This document shows positions 12,099 to 24,647 of a stretch of 64,000 nt of DNA, piece after piece; positions within the stretch are counted from its first letter, which is position 1; every line of letters begins with the position of its first letter. The notes under the pieces were generated by a model. The model was not told where the DNA came from. It searched no databases and saw nothing but the letters and a program-made list of their open reading frames with translations. Location: the NCBI GenBank assembly GCA_036873755.1, contig JAVTVY010017271.1, positions 248,001 through 312,000 of the forward strand, written 5' to 3'. The position numbers and the translations under genes are program-made. Source of the stretch: Hanleya hanleyi (taxonomy: Eukaryota; Mollusca; Polyplacophora; Lepidopleurida; Hanleyidae).

Positions 12099-12148
12099 AT
12101 GGCTGGCGCCCAGAGCCGAGGGGTTTTCAGATGCGCAGCTTCGTATTA

Positions 12149-12589
12149 TAAAATGCAGTGGTGGTCAAATCATTTACGTAATAATTTCCCTGTATTCAGA
12201 AATGTTTTTTTTTATTCTGCTTCTGAAATATTCATGGAATTAGTCCGTGAGCTACTAGGGCTCACCTTGCACCCCCCCTACTACAGACCGAAACTATGTT
12301 TTTTATGTGCTTTAGGACATGTCAAATAAGAAACAATTTGTTAACAGTCGATAAACTGGGACTCACTACCCTTTTAATCACTTCGAAATTACTCCTGTGT
12401 TAATAAGCGGTTATCTCTACCCCAAACACACACCCACATACCCCCCCAAAATGCCTGCCTTCTATATTACGGCCAGACTGCGCATGCGCAGAATGACCCT
12501 ATTTCTACCCCACATCCACACCACCAGATGCTCCATTACATAGGCTTCACATGGATACCTCACACGACCCATTCGAACCGTCCCTTACT
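12149..12589. other. Unassigned spacer
   Basis: No gene or TE end recognised. It includes a C-rich stretch near 12430-12455 and the palindromic 'tgcgcatgcgca' at 12479-12490. Confidence 0.4.
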
Positions 12590-14774
12590 GCTTTGAGGTG
12601 TACTTGAGGTGTACTTGAGGTGTACCTGTGAGGTGTACCCTCAGATATTATGAGGTGTATTTGAGGAGTAGATGAGGTGTAGTTGAGGAGTAGATGAGGT
12701 GTAGTTGAGGAGTATCGAAATATGCAAATTAGTACACCTCAGTGAGGTGTACCCCTCAGTTGAGGTACTAACTGAGGTGTACTTGAGGCATATCCAATTT
12801 TGAAAAATGTATTCATACCTCCATTGAAAATAGGTACCAGGCATATTTGTATTCTCATTTTTTAGTGAACACCGCTCAGTAGATTGATCCCCATCCTCCT
12901 CCTACAATAACTTTGCTGCAGCATTTTTTTGCTACAAAGCCTACAACTAACATATGAGCAGCCAAACTTGAAAGTAGGGGAAGGTGACCGTGTATGTCGG
13001 AAAATGGTAGCACCACACTTATAAAGGAGCTTCAACATTGGCTCACAAGTGCCCCAATTGCCACACAGAGGATTCCAATGCAAAAGCATACAAGGGACCA
13101 ATGTATTTGGGAAGTGATAGTTAACATATCCATTTTGGAAATATATCTGGATGGTTGACAACATATCCACAGGTTCCAAAGTTTGCATGAGATTAACAAT
13201 AGTTTCTCTGTAAATTATACAACAGTGCCCATTAACTGATTGCTATGATAATTTGAAGAGAAGAATGTTACAGCAGGTTTTAGTTTGATGTATTAGTGTC
13301 CTGGTGTCAAAATAATAATAAAAATAAAATAAAATTGAGTTTACATAACATTTTTCATGTTGTTTAGAAGTTCAGGAGGTGTACTTGAGGTGTACGTAGG
13401 TAATTTAAAAGTGAGGTACATGTTTTTTTGACAAAGTCAATGAGGTGTACTTGAGGTTTAGGTAATTTAAAGTAACATTCATGCCAGAATGATGATCCAG
13501 CATAGACATGTAAAGAAAAAATTAAATTTAATGCCATGTTCAGCAATATTTTGTCTATTTAGCGAGTATGTATATATTTTATCATTTAGAAAGTGATCGT
13601 ATAACAGTATTTTCATTATTTTGGGATACAAAACGAGTAATTAGCGAGTATGAATAAAAGATTGTGCTGGCAATTATTTACAATAAGTGTATGGTAGATT
13701 ATGCTCAATTTCATGACAAACCTTTCCACCAAGTCCACCATATATCTTGGGTGTAGGTGGATAACTGTATCTTATGTTCATGCCAAGCTTGCTACGGTGG
13801 AGTGTAGGAAATACTTGAGATGTAGATAAATTATGAGGTATAAGTACATACTTGTATACTTTTATACATGCATATTTTAGCAAAGTCCATGAGATGTACT
13901 TGAGGTGTAGGTAAATTACAAGTATATAAGTTTATGAGGTATCACTCACTGTTAATTATTATTTGTTAATTAAACAAGGGCTGTACTTATTTCAAACTGT
14001 CAGACTGAATTGGTGTATGTTACAATAGAATATTAGACTAAGGCAGGAACATCCAACTGAGACATAGAGTTAAAAAGTATTAAGAAAATAATTAATCAAG
14101 AGCTCCAGCTGAGAATGTATATGCAGGTGACACAAGAAATAGCAGAAGTAGATTTTATGTATTGTAAACTGGAAAACAAGGTATGACCTGTCAAGTGGTT
14201 CTTTTATTCATAGAGGGTGTAGGAGATTTACAGTTAGCCAACCCATTTATTGATCTATTTTAAAATACCGGTATAGCGCTTAAATGAACTAAGAAATGTA
14301 CTTTAAAATATAAATAAAACATTTAGTTGATCATGTTGATGGGCAGTGGGGAAGCCAAGGTCTTGAGGTGTACACAAATTACAAGTATATTTTGACAGTC
14401 CCAGAGGTGTACTTGAGGTACATGCATAGTTTGGCAAAGTCCATAAGATGTACTTGAGGTGTAGTATATAACATATCCATTTTTGACAAAGTCCATGAGG
14501 CGTACTTGAGGTGTAGGTAGATTACACATATATTTTGACAAAGTTCCAGAGGTGTACTTGAGGTACATGCATATTTTGGCAAAGTTCATAAGGTGTACTT
14601 GAGGTGTAGGTAAATACAAAAATATTTTTTCAAAGTCCATGAGGTGTACTTGAGGTGTATACACCTTCAAAAAGAAAATGAGGTGTACACCTCAGGTACA
14701 CCTCAACTACACCTCAGGTTGAGGTGTACACCTCAGGTACACCTCGACTACACCTCAACTTGAGGTGTACACCT
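12590..14774. repeat. GAGGTGTA(C)TTGAGGTGTA tandem array
   Basis: Dense repeats of GAGGTGTA occupy 12590-12790, scattered copies lie to 13460, and a regular array runs 14360-14775. The right end (14680-14775) contains facing copies forming AGGTGTACACCT palindromes. A roughly 600-bp island without the repeat (12800-13365) and a second one (13470-13870) lie inside. Minus-strand ORFs that read 'TPQVHL' again and again are translations of the repeat, not proteins. The array separates the two Q duplicates. Confidence 0.85.
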
Positions 14775-14788
14775 CCATATTTTTGGAT

Positions 14789-15131
14789 TACCCCAACCAA
14801 ATGGGGTGTCAAAAAGTTGATACATTTTTGTTAAATATTCAGATTAAATTTGTATCCGACAATGTTTATGAATGCTAAAGTCTTATCCTAGGAATGGGAC
14901 AGTTCAATGGTTATATTTGATTAACAGTCACATCAGAAATGTTGCCTTCAGTTATTTTCACAATTGTCTTTCATTTTCAGTTGAAATGGATTGATGTGAT
15001 CATTGTAATTTTGACTCTTGGAAAATATTTGCAAAACAAATATATAAAATTAAATGAATTCTCAAATTTTGTCACAAATATGAAAAGCAAAGGAAGATGA
15101 TTTTTCAGTTACCTCCCTTTGCTGGGTAATG
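14789..15131 (+). repeat. TACCCC-hairpin unit, copy 5
   Basis: Complete; counterpart of copy 3, with only scattered substitutions. Confidence 0.9.
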
Positions 15132-15537
15132 TAGTGCTGTGCAGTGATTCCTGTCCAAAAGAAAAACGATTTTTGGATGGATTATGAAGCATCTGAATAT
15201 GATTATGGCTGATTCTTGTGTTCAAAGTTCACAATCAGCCAATGTTAAAGTTGATTAATTCTTAAAGTATCAACTTATCTTGTACATGTATATACCTGGC
15301 CTTAATATTTCATGATAATCTATCACTGCTGATACAATGGAGTTTGAGTTAAGTCTATCAATACTACACATTATAGAATCAGTCAGAGAATCGGTTTCTG
15401 AGTTTCATTTTAATCAGATAGAGTGTGAGCAGTCATCATCCACTTGCTGACACCCAATAAACTGCACATGTAAACTGACTGCATAGTGTGTACATGTATA
15501 TCTCTAATTGATCACATAGAGAGATCATGTTACTTAA

Positions 15538-16656
15538 CTGTTACGCTGCGGCGAGCCGTTCATACGGCTCTCGTCTTTCTATACGAAAAATGCGACGAGC
15601 CGCAATAGTGGCTTGCCTTTGCTTCTGTCAATGCGAGTACAGCGAGGTACCTTTCTGGAATCGCTTTTTTTTTCAAATTTACCAAGCATGAAACTCGATA
15701 AAAACCATACATATATTGTTAGCTAAGACTGATTTGATTTCTTGGATGTAAACTTGATATTCTGTCTCAGAATAACGAAGTCGGGAGGAAGAAATAAAAT
15801 TGAAAACTAGAAAAACACCAACGGAGATTTCCATAAAACGTTGTCGAGAAGCCACCCAGAAAATATAAAATACTCACAGAAAACCCCTTCAAAATATATG
15901 ATTCTTTGGTATAGTTGAAGTACAGAAGCTCAGTTTATATTTCCAAAGTGTGGGTTTCGATGAAATCCGCTAAACAAACTTTATTTTCAAATTTCTGTCG
16001 AGCTTCTGGGCCACGTAATTTCGTCGCAAGGAGATAAAATGGCGTCTCCCTCAGATCAGCTTGACCCAGTTCACCCCCAGTTCAAGGGCTCTGGCCAATG
16101 AGCGCTTCGATGTAGGTCACGATGTAGGTCACGTTACCACGCTTGTCCAATCAAGGTTACCGACATAGGATCGGCTGTTAGCGTTACTAGAGAAACGGGA
16201 AAACACCCCCTTGCAGTTTTGCGATGTTATCGTCTGTTTGATTGGCCATCGGTCGAAATCACGCCTTCAATCAGAAACTACAAGGAATTCCCTTTCCAAT
16301 GAGACGTCATACGCCCGAAATGGCGGACGAAAACTCGGAAAAGACCAGGGAGAAAGGCAGCTGAAAAACCAAGATTTTCCGCTGTAATTCCTCATAATTC
16401 GCCATTTTCAACCGCAATTCTACCAAAATACTGTAGTCTCTTCAAATAAATTTTATTTACGCTGACAACATCGTCGATTTTGCTATAAAAGGCGGTCGAA
16501 TAGCATTGACTAAACAAGTTGGGATACATTGATATGTTAGGCCAGTCACCAGCAAACGAAATTAAATAATATTTTCGTTCATGAAATCCGGATTTAAAAA
16601 AAAAAAGTCAGCATTTCTCCTCGTACATCATACAAAAGAATTTAGCAGCATAACAG
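15538..16656 (+). mobile_element. TTAA-flanked non-autonomous DNA transposon, family M1, copy a
   Basis: Termini are CTGTTACGCTGC and GCAGCATAACAG, 12-bp inverted repeats with one mismatch. It is flanked by TTAA at 15534-15537 and 16657-16660. The first Q copy has the empty site (gttacTTAAggctatcc near 7190). No transposase ORF is present in its 1119 bp. TTAA targeting is shared by piggyBac and Kolobok superfamilies; assignment is open. The left subterminus folds on itself (gagccgt..acggctc). The interior holds several CCAAT words and 'gacgtcat'. Confidence 0.93.
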
Positions 16657-16954
16657 TTAAGGCTATCCTCCTCATAATTTAATCCTGCTATCAAACTTCA
16701 GTAACCCACAATTTAAATGTGTTCTCCCTCTAAAATTATTGAAATAACGAAGAAAGAATTAATGGATTTTTTGAATGTTTTGTACCATTTTGTCAACTTC
16801 CTGTCCCAATAAATTTGATCACCTCTATAGGTTTTATGGGAAATTTCACTTCCTGTGATTGGATGATTAGAGGGATTATAATTTCACGTGCATCTATCGG
16901 CTGCATTTGAGGGAGGGTGCTGTTTGATTTAGGAGTTAATGACCGCCTTAGTGA

Positions 16955-17065
16955 ATATTATCGTGTTATAATTTTTCGATCTTTAGTTTTAGACCATCAA
17001 TCAAAGAATCGAGCCGCTACGAGGTCTAAAAATAAACATCGGAAAATTATTACACGATAATGATC
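16955..17065. repeat. Foldback inverted repeat, second copy
   Basis: Same facing arms ('cgatctttagttttagacc' and 'ggtctaaaaataaacatcgg') as at 7483-7600, in the same relative position of block Q. Confidence 0.75.
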
Positions 17066-17169
17066 ACTGAGAAGGTCATTAACTCCATTCTAACATGCAC
17101 AATTATAAATATTTCCTCATTTCATAAGCGGTATGGGAAACTTTCTGCAAACTTATCCCGTTTTGATGC

Positions 17170-17345
17170 GAGAATTTTGTGACTGGTGCAGGCCCGTTCA
17201 TGAGCTGCAGCTGTGTGAACTCCGCCCTGAATGGACCAATCGTCGCTCAGCTTTGTGTCACTGCGTCACATGAATGAGACATCGCCAGTTAGGCACGTGA
17301 TTGTAACAGTTCACAACAAACGAATGAAGGTTATCATGTGATAAT
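17170..17345 (+). promoter_or_regulatory. GC-richer CCAAT/CACGTG module, copy 2
   Basis: Counterpart of 7690-7880 with about 20 bp deleted after 'ggtgcaggcc'. CCAAT and CACGTG words are retained. Function unproven. Confidence 0.3.
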
Positions 17346-17384
17346 CTCCATATGTTTTGACATCTGAACCATGTTAGAATTATT

Positions 17385-17728
17385 TACCCCAATCAAAGTG
17401 GGGTGTCAAAAAGTTGGATAATATTTTTCGTATATGCACATCTTTACAGTATATCCAACCACCTTTATACAGAGTAAAATCTGTCGTAAGAATTGGGCAG
17501 TTTAATTATTAAATTTCATGAATGGTTTATCAGAAATATTGCCTACAAGTATTTCCACAATTTTCCTTCATTTTCAATTGTAGTAGATCAATGTGATCAT
17601 TGTGAACTTAACTCTTGGAAGTTACTTTGAAAAATAAATATATAAAATTCAATCAATTGCCAAATTTTTGTCACAAACTTGGAAAAGCAAAGGAACTGTT
17701 TTCAGTTACCTCCCTTTACTAGGTATTT
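17385..17728 (+). repeat. TACCCC-hairpin unit, copy 6
   Basis: Complete; counterpart of copy 4, head TACCCCAATCAAAGTGGGG. Confidence 0.9.
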
Positions 17729-20048
17729 GTAGGGCTGTGCTGGCTATAGTAAAAGTGATGCTTAGCTGATCCTTTTGTTGGAAGTTTGGTTCACTCCAAT
17801 GTTAAAGTTGATTGATTCTTGAAAGCAGGTACCTATGTTTACAAGTAGATAGTTGGCTTTAATATATTATTAGGGGTTCAAAATATTACATACATGTAGT
17901 CTATCACTGCTAATATACCGGTAATATAATTTAAATAATCCCAGTCAATGCTACATGTATCTAAAAACAAAAAAAAATGTGAAACTACCCGAGTTTAGAA
18001 TCCAGTTGAGGATGAGCAGAGATTTATATTGTTTGGTAGCTTTTGGGAAAAAGTTTAATAAAAAAAAACGTTACAGAGTTTACATGTACATACATGTAGA
18101 TAGAAAGAAAAAATATGGAAGGCTTAACTTAGTTACGGTATAAGGATGATGAAATTATATTAAATTATTTGACAGAGAACAAAAATAAGACATCCAGCAT
18201 TGAAAATATAAATTAATAATTCAATTAATAATTAAATATATCAGTCAAAAAGCATCACAAACATTTACAGAAAGAAAGACAGCCATGAAGTCATGAACAG
18301 AAATGGGTGACTTTTTTGTTATGAAAAATAGCATAAGAAATAAACGAACTAGTAGTAGATTAGAAATTAGCATAACAAAGGAAAGAAAGTAGATATTATA
18401 TGTAACTTGTGATTACAAAAATGTTTCGAAACATTGGACAACTACGATACAAAGTAACCAAAAATTGCCCTGTGATGAACAAAGTTGAAATATAATGAGT
18501 AAATATTTGACATTGACAACATTATAATATCTAGATAATAAAGGAAAAAACGTTGAAACAAAGAAGGAAGAAGTTAATCAAATGAAAACTATAATCTGTG
18601 ATATTTACTTATACTTCAACCAAATTTAATGGCCAGTTTTGAGATAATCTTCTGTGATTATACATGTATATACTTGTTTGAAAATCTGTGGTTTAAGGGC
18701 CGCTTATAATCCCATATGGATTTCATGTGCCATCAACTCAATGCTTTATTCAAATTTCATGGTACAGTTGTTAGTTAAGATCTCTACAAGCACTATATTT
18801 TAGAATAAATAACAAATCAGAGATATGTACTGGTAAATATATGTGTTAAAGTGTAACTGTGGTACTTGTGTAAGTATATGCCATATTCAATATAACGATG
18901 TGAATAATAAAACATAGTAAAGTCAATAGCTCCTTAATTTTTATAAGTTTGGCTTAGTTTTTTATTTGTTCAACTTTTAGTCCACTTTTTTTTTATTTCT
19001 TGATTTACGGATTGAAGGCCCCAAAAATTTGGGTCGGTCGGTCGGAAAAAAAAAAAAAAAAAAATCTCCCTAAAAAAAATGAGCACAACAAAATTAGATT
19101 TTTAAATGTTGAAGTAAAATCATGGCCGGTATCTAGTATGCAGGACAGCTGCCTGCTGAATGTCTGATCAGTGATAAAAGCTTGCATTGTTAACCCATAA
19201 AACAAGAAAACGGGATGGAAAGTGATTTGTTGGACGGAATCTGTCTCTTATTATATTCCTGAAACATTCACACGACACTGTCACTGGGAAAATTTCTACA
19301 ATCAAAACAGAATAGTTTTCTTAAACCTGTCATAGGCTAGGCCAGACCAGACAGGTTAATATTAGACAGGTGGACAGATGTACTTAACAAAGACAATATC
19401 CCTATGCCCAAGGGTTGAGATTAAAAATCGTAAAACTGAACTAGCCTTGTATAAATTTGTATATGCCACGTTGAAAATGTCTTGAATAATGAAATTCATA
19501 TCACATATTACTATTGATGATTGAACAGGTTTCGAAAAATTCGTGTAGAACACTTTTGGTTACCGGTTCATCATTGAAAATTCAATTTTGGCAAAATATA
19601 TATACTATTCGAATATTTGACCGTTTTGATAACCTCCCGCTTTGATAACTTTTTGATCTATATACAACCTTGACTTCGGAAGAAGATCTTATTGCTTCTA
19701 TGCACTCCTAAGAATATCAAAGACATTTATATTTGCGTGGACGGGTTTTTCTCAGTCTCCTTGTGGGCTCGCACAAACACATACCGCTTGCCAAATGACT
19801 GCAGAATCTTCGCAGGAATTACAAGCGTCTGGTCCATCATTCATTATTCAGCCGTCGTCTATTAGCTCATTTAGTACTGCAGCTTATCTTAGCTGTCAGC
19901 CCCAGATAGTTTTCTTGGCTTGAACCCCACTGCTTCCAGCTCAGGGCAGTCCGTAAAGTCGAATAATTATCTCCAAAACAGAAGGCGTGCATGTGTTTTT
20001 GTCTGCATTTCAGATCCCAGACATTCTGAAACTTATTGCTTTATGTCC
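17729..20048. repeat. AT-rich module of block Q, copy 2
   Basis: Near-identical to 8269-10587, including the poly-A tract near 19046. No gene seen. Confidence 0.75.
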
Positions 20049-21590
20049 TTTTTACCCCTCGGCCAAAATTTGGCCGAAGGGTATTGTCGTCGTCATGTAC
20101 GTCTGTCCGTCTGTCCGTCCGTCCGTCACACCTTTCTCGTTACCAAGATATCTTCAGAACGACTTACCCTAGGCACACCAAACTTGCAGTGCACATCCGT
20201 ATGCGCGTGACGCAGAACCCTATTGAATCTGGACCTGATTGGTGGGAAACTTTGGCGGCCATATTCAATTTATGCGAAATCATTAATCTTGTGTATCTTA
20301 GGTACCATTTCACTGTTCCGTGTGTGAACTTGGTATAGATCATCGATGCATCAAGAAACTTCAAAGGAATGACCAAACCAGTTTCCCTGATTCGGTGGAA
20401 ACCTTGGCGGCCATCTTTAATTTATGCAAAATCTTTAATGATATATATCTTTGATACCATTCAAGTGTTCTATACGAAACTTGGTATACAGCATCGATGT
20501 ATCAAGAGACCTGCAATGTATAACCACATCAGTTCCTCTGAGTGGCAGGAAGGATGGGCGGCCATCTTTAATTTATGCGAAATCATTAAAGGTGAACTGC
20601 AAAGCTTTTAATTTTATCTAAATTGTTGCTTATATATATCTTGTCTAATGTGACATAACTTTTATACGTTTTTGGGACAAATATAGTTCGCAAAATTGTA
20701 CTAATAGCAATATTTAAGTTATCCTGTTATAAATCCGTTTTGAAAACTTGCATCGCTTGTCTCTCTTGATTTGTGGAACGTTATGACGTTATAGTGGTCC
20801 CCTTCATTCAAGTTTTATTCAAATGTGACGTCATACTACGTCGGATGAATGAACGAGGGCCACTATAACGTCATGACGTTCCAAAAACAACGGGAGGCAA
20901 GCGATGACGTTTTTAAAAGTTCTGGCTCTCGGTATAAGTTTTGACTTCTCATATACCCAAAATAAAACAATGACCCACAGAACTATTACCACACATAATT
21001 GTAACAACTATAGAAGTTCTTGTTTATGACATTTTAACAGAACATTGGAAAGCTTTTCAGTTCACCTTTAATGATCTCTATCTCTGATACCGTTCGAGTG
21101 CTCGATGTAAAATTTGGCATATATCATCGATGCATCAATAGACTTACGATAAATGGCAGTTCTGGTGTTTCTGATTGGGCGGAAACCTTGGTGGCCATCT
21201 GTAATTTATGCAAAATCTTTGATGATGTATATCTTTGATACCATTTCAGTGTTCTATATGAAACTTGGTATACAGCATCCATGTATCAAGACACTTGCAA
21301 TGAATAACCACATCAGTTTCTCTGAGTGGTGGGAAGGATGGGCGGCCATCTTTAATTTATGCGAAATCATTAATGATCTCTATCTCTGATAATTTTCAAA
21401 TGCTCTGACAAAATTTGGTATACATCATCGATGCATCAACAGACTTATGTAATGAATACCGACTTCTCTGATTGGACATAAACCTTAGAGGCCATTTCTA
21501 ATGGCAAATTTTTTCACAATCTGTATATTTGTCACTTGACTGCTTGGTGTTCCTGAAGTCTTGCTTCAAATTGAATACATTATGAATGGC
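20049..21590 (+). repeat. Minisatellite element S, copy 2 (about 6 units, interrupted)
   Basis: Same hairpin head and GTCC run (8 bp shorter) as 10588. Units are marked by 'ggccat..ttaatttatg'-type words near 20254, 20408, 20558, 21191 and 21342, with a degenerate last one near 21490. The 20590-21067 element splits the array, and removing it restores about 150-bp spacing. Confidence 0.85.
20590..21067. mobile_element. TTAA-flanked MITE, Kolobok-like termini
   Basis: Ends are AGGTGAACTGCAAAGCTTTT and its near-perfect inverse (AAAGCTTTTCAGTTCACCT). TTAA lies on both sides (20586-20589, 21068-21071). The equivalent spot in copy 1 (aaatcaTTAAtgatc, near 11592) is empty. At 478 bp it has no ORF. 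The interior is itself partly palindromic: 'aacgttatgacgttatagtg' near 20779 faces 'cactataacgtcatgacgtt' near 20860. The terminal AG(G)TGAAC resembles the THAP-carrying element at 25384-26415. Confidence 0.9.
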
Positions 21591-21635
21591 TGGCGCCCAG
21601 AGACGAGGGGTTTTCAGATGCGCAGCTTCGTATTA

Positions 21636-22499
21636 AATAATATATTTCAACAAAAACTATGTGTGTGTATTATTTTCCTCAAGAAATGTAGTTTTATTCC
21701 AAATAAAAATCGGTAAACTCACCGACATGTTCGAAATTTGCAAAATGATACTGCAATCGTCGGATGTTTCGATGAACAACCACTTAAAAAAAAAAAGCAC
21801 AAACCTACGTAATTTCCGAAGATTGTGAGCAAATATTTCTTTGATTACAATTCCCAGAAATAACAGATGAATACTCATTTATTCGTGGACATTTGTCAGA
21901 ATAAACGCAGCTTCCAGATGAGAGACTTCGCGAAATTGCGAAGAGTTTGAGGGGTTGTTTTTGGTCATATTTGAAGGCGTGCATCTCCGCTTTCCAGCGG
22001 TTATTTTTCATGATCTAGGTCACGTTGGAAAGCTGATTCCCCAGGCCCTGGGCTTTCCCAATCTCGCCATAGTTACAATGGATGGCTAATATTACGAAAG
22101 CTACGATAGGATATAAATATAATTCATCCGACGAATCTGACATTAGCTCTCGCCATTATCGCCATGTCCCGTATAAGTAAGTCAAGGAACTCTCCAAACA
22201 CTGGGAATGCCTAGGAAGCTATACATTTGTGCACAGAATGGCGATAACAACACTTTGCAGGGAGTATTTAGGACAGCGCCACCAAGTGGCGGAAGAGTTG
22301 GCGGAAGAGTTGTCTTCCCTCGTGGAGAGCGGTTTCCACACAGAATTTTGCCAGAGTTCTCCGGATTTTTTTTCTCATTGACGGGAAAATGTAGTCAGCA
22401 GAGAAAAAAAAAGAACCATTTGGAAATTATTTTTTTTTTCAGTAAACCCGTTTTTTGGGGTCGGCGGATCCGTAAACCAAGAGAATAAAAAAATCTGGC
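21636..22499. other. Unassigned stretch
   Basis: No convincing gene. It includes A11 near 21786 and T- and A-rich tracts near 22368-22440. It ends at 'ttatttaaaaagttgtaaga', where block X begins. The ORF at 22207-22488 has low-complexity content and no domain. Confidence 0.4.
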
Positions 22500-22743
22500 C
22501 TTATTTAAAAAGTTGTAAGAAATCAATTTTCGTCATTTCATCTCAGTTAAAATGTTAAAAAACTGAGATGCTGTTAGTAATTTTGGTTGCCTTTGATCAA
22601 GGTATACCATTACATTTATTACACAGACTAAACTGCAAATAGATCATGGGAGTCTATGGTGGTCTGTTGCAATCATATCTACATCCAGTGACACGTACCG
22701 CACTGCCTTAGTACATATATTTCAAACTGTGTGTGGATTTTCT

Positions 22744-22945
22744 AATGCTTGATTTAAGCTTAAGGTGTGTATACTTTGAGTTTCAACACAGACACTGTTC
22801 CAATGTGCATGTTTCACCAAAATTGGGGAAATTAAATGCAAGATTCAAATTGACTTGACACAGATTTTGGCGAAACATGCACATTGGAACAGTGAGTCTG
22901 TGTTGAAACTCAAAGTATACACACCTTAAGCTTGAATCAAGCATT
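22744..22945. repeat. Foldback inverted repeat (about 85-bp arms)
   Basis: 'aagcttaaggtgtgtatact' at 22755 faces 'agtatacacaccttaagctt' at 22913. The arms extend from 'aatgcttgat' to 'atcaagcatt' with a loop of about 30 bp. A second copy lies at 46632-46831. No ORF. A foldback MITE is the likeliest reading. Confidence 0.8.
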
Positions 22946-22964
22946 GGAAAGTGCATACAAAGTT

Positions 22965-24346
22965 CTCTCATATAAGCGGGTTTTGACAACTTGTGTAGAT
23001 CCTCATGTAGCGTGTTTTGACGAGTGTTCGCCTAACTCATGAAGACGGATTTTGACGAGTCACTAGTAAAAAATATTATGAAACGATAAATGTCTAAATT
23101 TGTGTGGTAAATAGGAAAATAATTCGAAAATATCAGAATTCCACTTGTCTAGTATATATAATTCAATACTAATACCAGGTACACATGTCGTTTAACAAAC
23201 TAAAAATGACATTTAAAGTGAACGTAAAGGCTGTGACAACACACACGCTATGTGGAAGAACTATATTGAAAGTATCAGTTGGCAGCAACAAATATTTTTT
23301 GTGTTCCCATGTGGTCGATTATTCTTGCAATTTTTGGCGTTTACTTTGAATAACACCAAATTAAAACTATACGTTTTCAGAAAGCCAAAATTCCAATGAA
23401 TCTGACTATATGGACAGTTGGTATGTTTTATGATAAGGGTAAAATGAAATCGAGAGAGAAACAGAAATAATCGATGGAAAATGCGCGTTTTGACATCAAA
23501 TTTATTTTGTGTGTTCCAAGACAAACGTGCGAAAAATAGTAAAATCTACTTCCAAATTCCTGAATATTTTACGTAATGCGGGCACAAACTACCGAAGTAT
23601 CTAACCTTGATGACCAACTCGTCAAATTTGCCCATCTGAGTTTATTTTACATAATTTCCTGGGACCTGTTCATCTCCGTTATAAAATGTTAATGCGCCAT
23701 TCTTTTTTGGCTTTTGCTGACGCTGCAGTGGCCATGGCGACCACGTGCAAACAGTGTACTCCAATCACGCCGGGCGTGATGAAAAAGTTTGTCAGCCTTG
23801 GCCAATCAGTGATGCTGTTTTATTTTCACCTTCTAAATATAGGTTACCGTCTTCAGTCTCCTTAAAGGAAGTATATGGGATTTTCCAGTTTTGGCTCGTT
23901 CAAAACCTGCTATCTCGTTATGTCTCTGTCAAATCCGGAATCTACGAAGAATTAGCTTTAGAAAGGTATACGACAACCTAGGAATGGCAGTGGAACAAGA
24001 ACAACAGAACGCTGCAAAACGCAGCTAAAATGCAACAAATTCTTCGCTTTTTTCATGATTTCCAACAGACGGAAAGCAAATACAACACATTTTCTCACAA
24101 GATTACTTATTTTTAGAATAAATGTTGCTGATGTTGATACAAAACGTGAACGAATTACGGAGAATGGGTCTATGGGAGACCATTGGTAAATATTTCTCCA
24201 CATGACATGGGACATAAAACGGGATATTTTACATCGCTGGAGAAGTATGAAAATTGAAATGTGTCCATGAGTTGAAGACCTACGCCATTACAAACCTATT
24301 ATGGGTCAGATAGAGAAAATTTCCCACAAGTCTAAGAGGGAAAGAG
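22965..24346. mobile_element. TTAA-type non-autonomous element, family M2, copy b (left end damaged, contains alien insert)
   Basis: Matches 36661-37827 throughout. The right end is CCCACAAGTCTAAGAGGGAAAGAG followed by TTAA (24347-24350), and the empty counterpart is near 46867 ('ttaaggcagcgtgac'). The left terminus is shortened to 'ctctcatataagcggg' and its TTAA is lost, apparently with some flank. It carries repeated TTTTGACGAGT motifs just inside the left end. A 236-bp alien segment (23068-23303) interrupts it. No transposase ORF. Confidence 0.85.
23068..23303. other. Templated insert copied from the neighbouring Kolobok-like locus
   Basis: Not part of M2 (36770 reads straight through). 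The first about 145 bp match block-X flank (25322 on and 47829 on). A TTAA (23213-23216) and the left inverted-repeat end AGTGAACGTAAAGGCTG of the element at 25384-26415 follow. The source locus itself now lacks the middle of this segment. Confidence 0.75.
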
Positions 24347-24628
24347 TTAAGGTAGCGTGACGTCACTGGACCTAGTGTAGATATGATTGCAACAGACCAC
24401 CATAGAATACCATGCTTTATTTTCAGTTTACTCTGTGCAATAAAATCGTAACAAATTACAATAAATATTTTCCCACACTGTTTGCAATGGTCTTTCATTT
24501 GATTAAAACTTGACTTGAGTGTTTACGATCACTTTAAACACTGCTTTTTGGTATGAGCGAGTCGATCTGCATGTCATTGGATGCAAATAAGGAGAACAAA
24601 TTATCGGGGAATTTTAATTGACCAAAAA

Positions 24629-24647
24629 AAAAAAAAAAAAAATTAAT
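24629..24647. repeat. Poly-A tract
   Basis: About 19 A in a row following 'attgacc'. The counterpart near 47142 has only nine A. Confidence 0.8.

Larger units (their letters stand above)
6430..12148 (+). repeat. Large direct duplication block Q, copy 1
   Basis: Collinear with 14775-21635 from 'tccatatttttggatta' to 'gcagcttcgtatta'. It contains in order: a TACCCC unit, a spacer, a foldback, a GC-richer module, a second TACCCC unit, a 1.9-kb AT-rich module, and an S-type minisatellite element. The two copies differ by discrete insertions in the second and by minisatellite unit number. ORFs here with twins about 9461 bp downstream (8494, 9543, 9900, 10458) are repeat DNA, not genes. Confidence 0.9.
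14775..21635 (+). repeat. Large direct duplication block Q, copy 2
   Basis: Collinear with 6430-12148 but carries two insertions absent from copy 1: 15538-16656 (TTAA target) and 20590-21067 (TTAA target). It also lacks about three minisatellite units and 8 bp of the GTCC run. Allowing for the first insertion plus its TTAA (1123 bp), features sit a constant 8338 bp from their partners, which indicates one duplication event. Confidence 0.9.

Noticed and set aside
14323..14670. 115-codon minus-strand ORF with repeated TPQVHL motifs
   Set aside because: It is the translation of the GAGGTGTA array, not a gene.
12590..14774. CRISPR-like repeat spacing
   Set aside because: Repeats are short, vary in length and lack uniform spacers; the sequence is eukaryotic.
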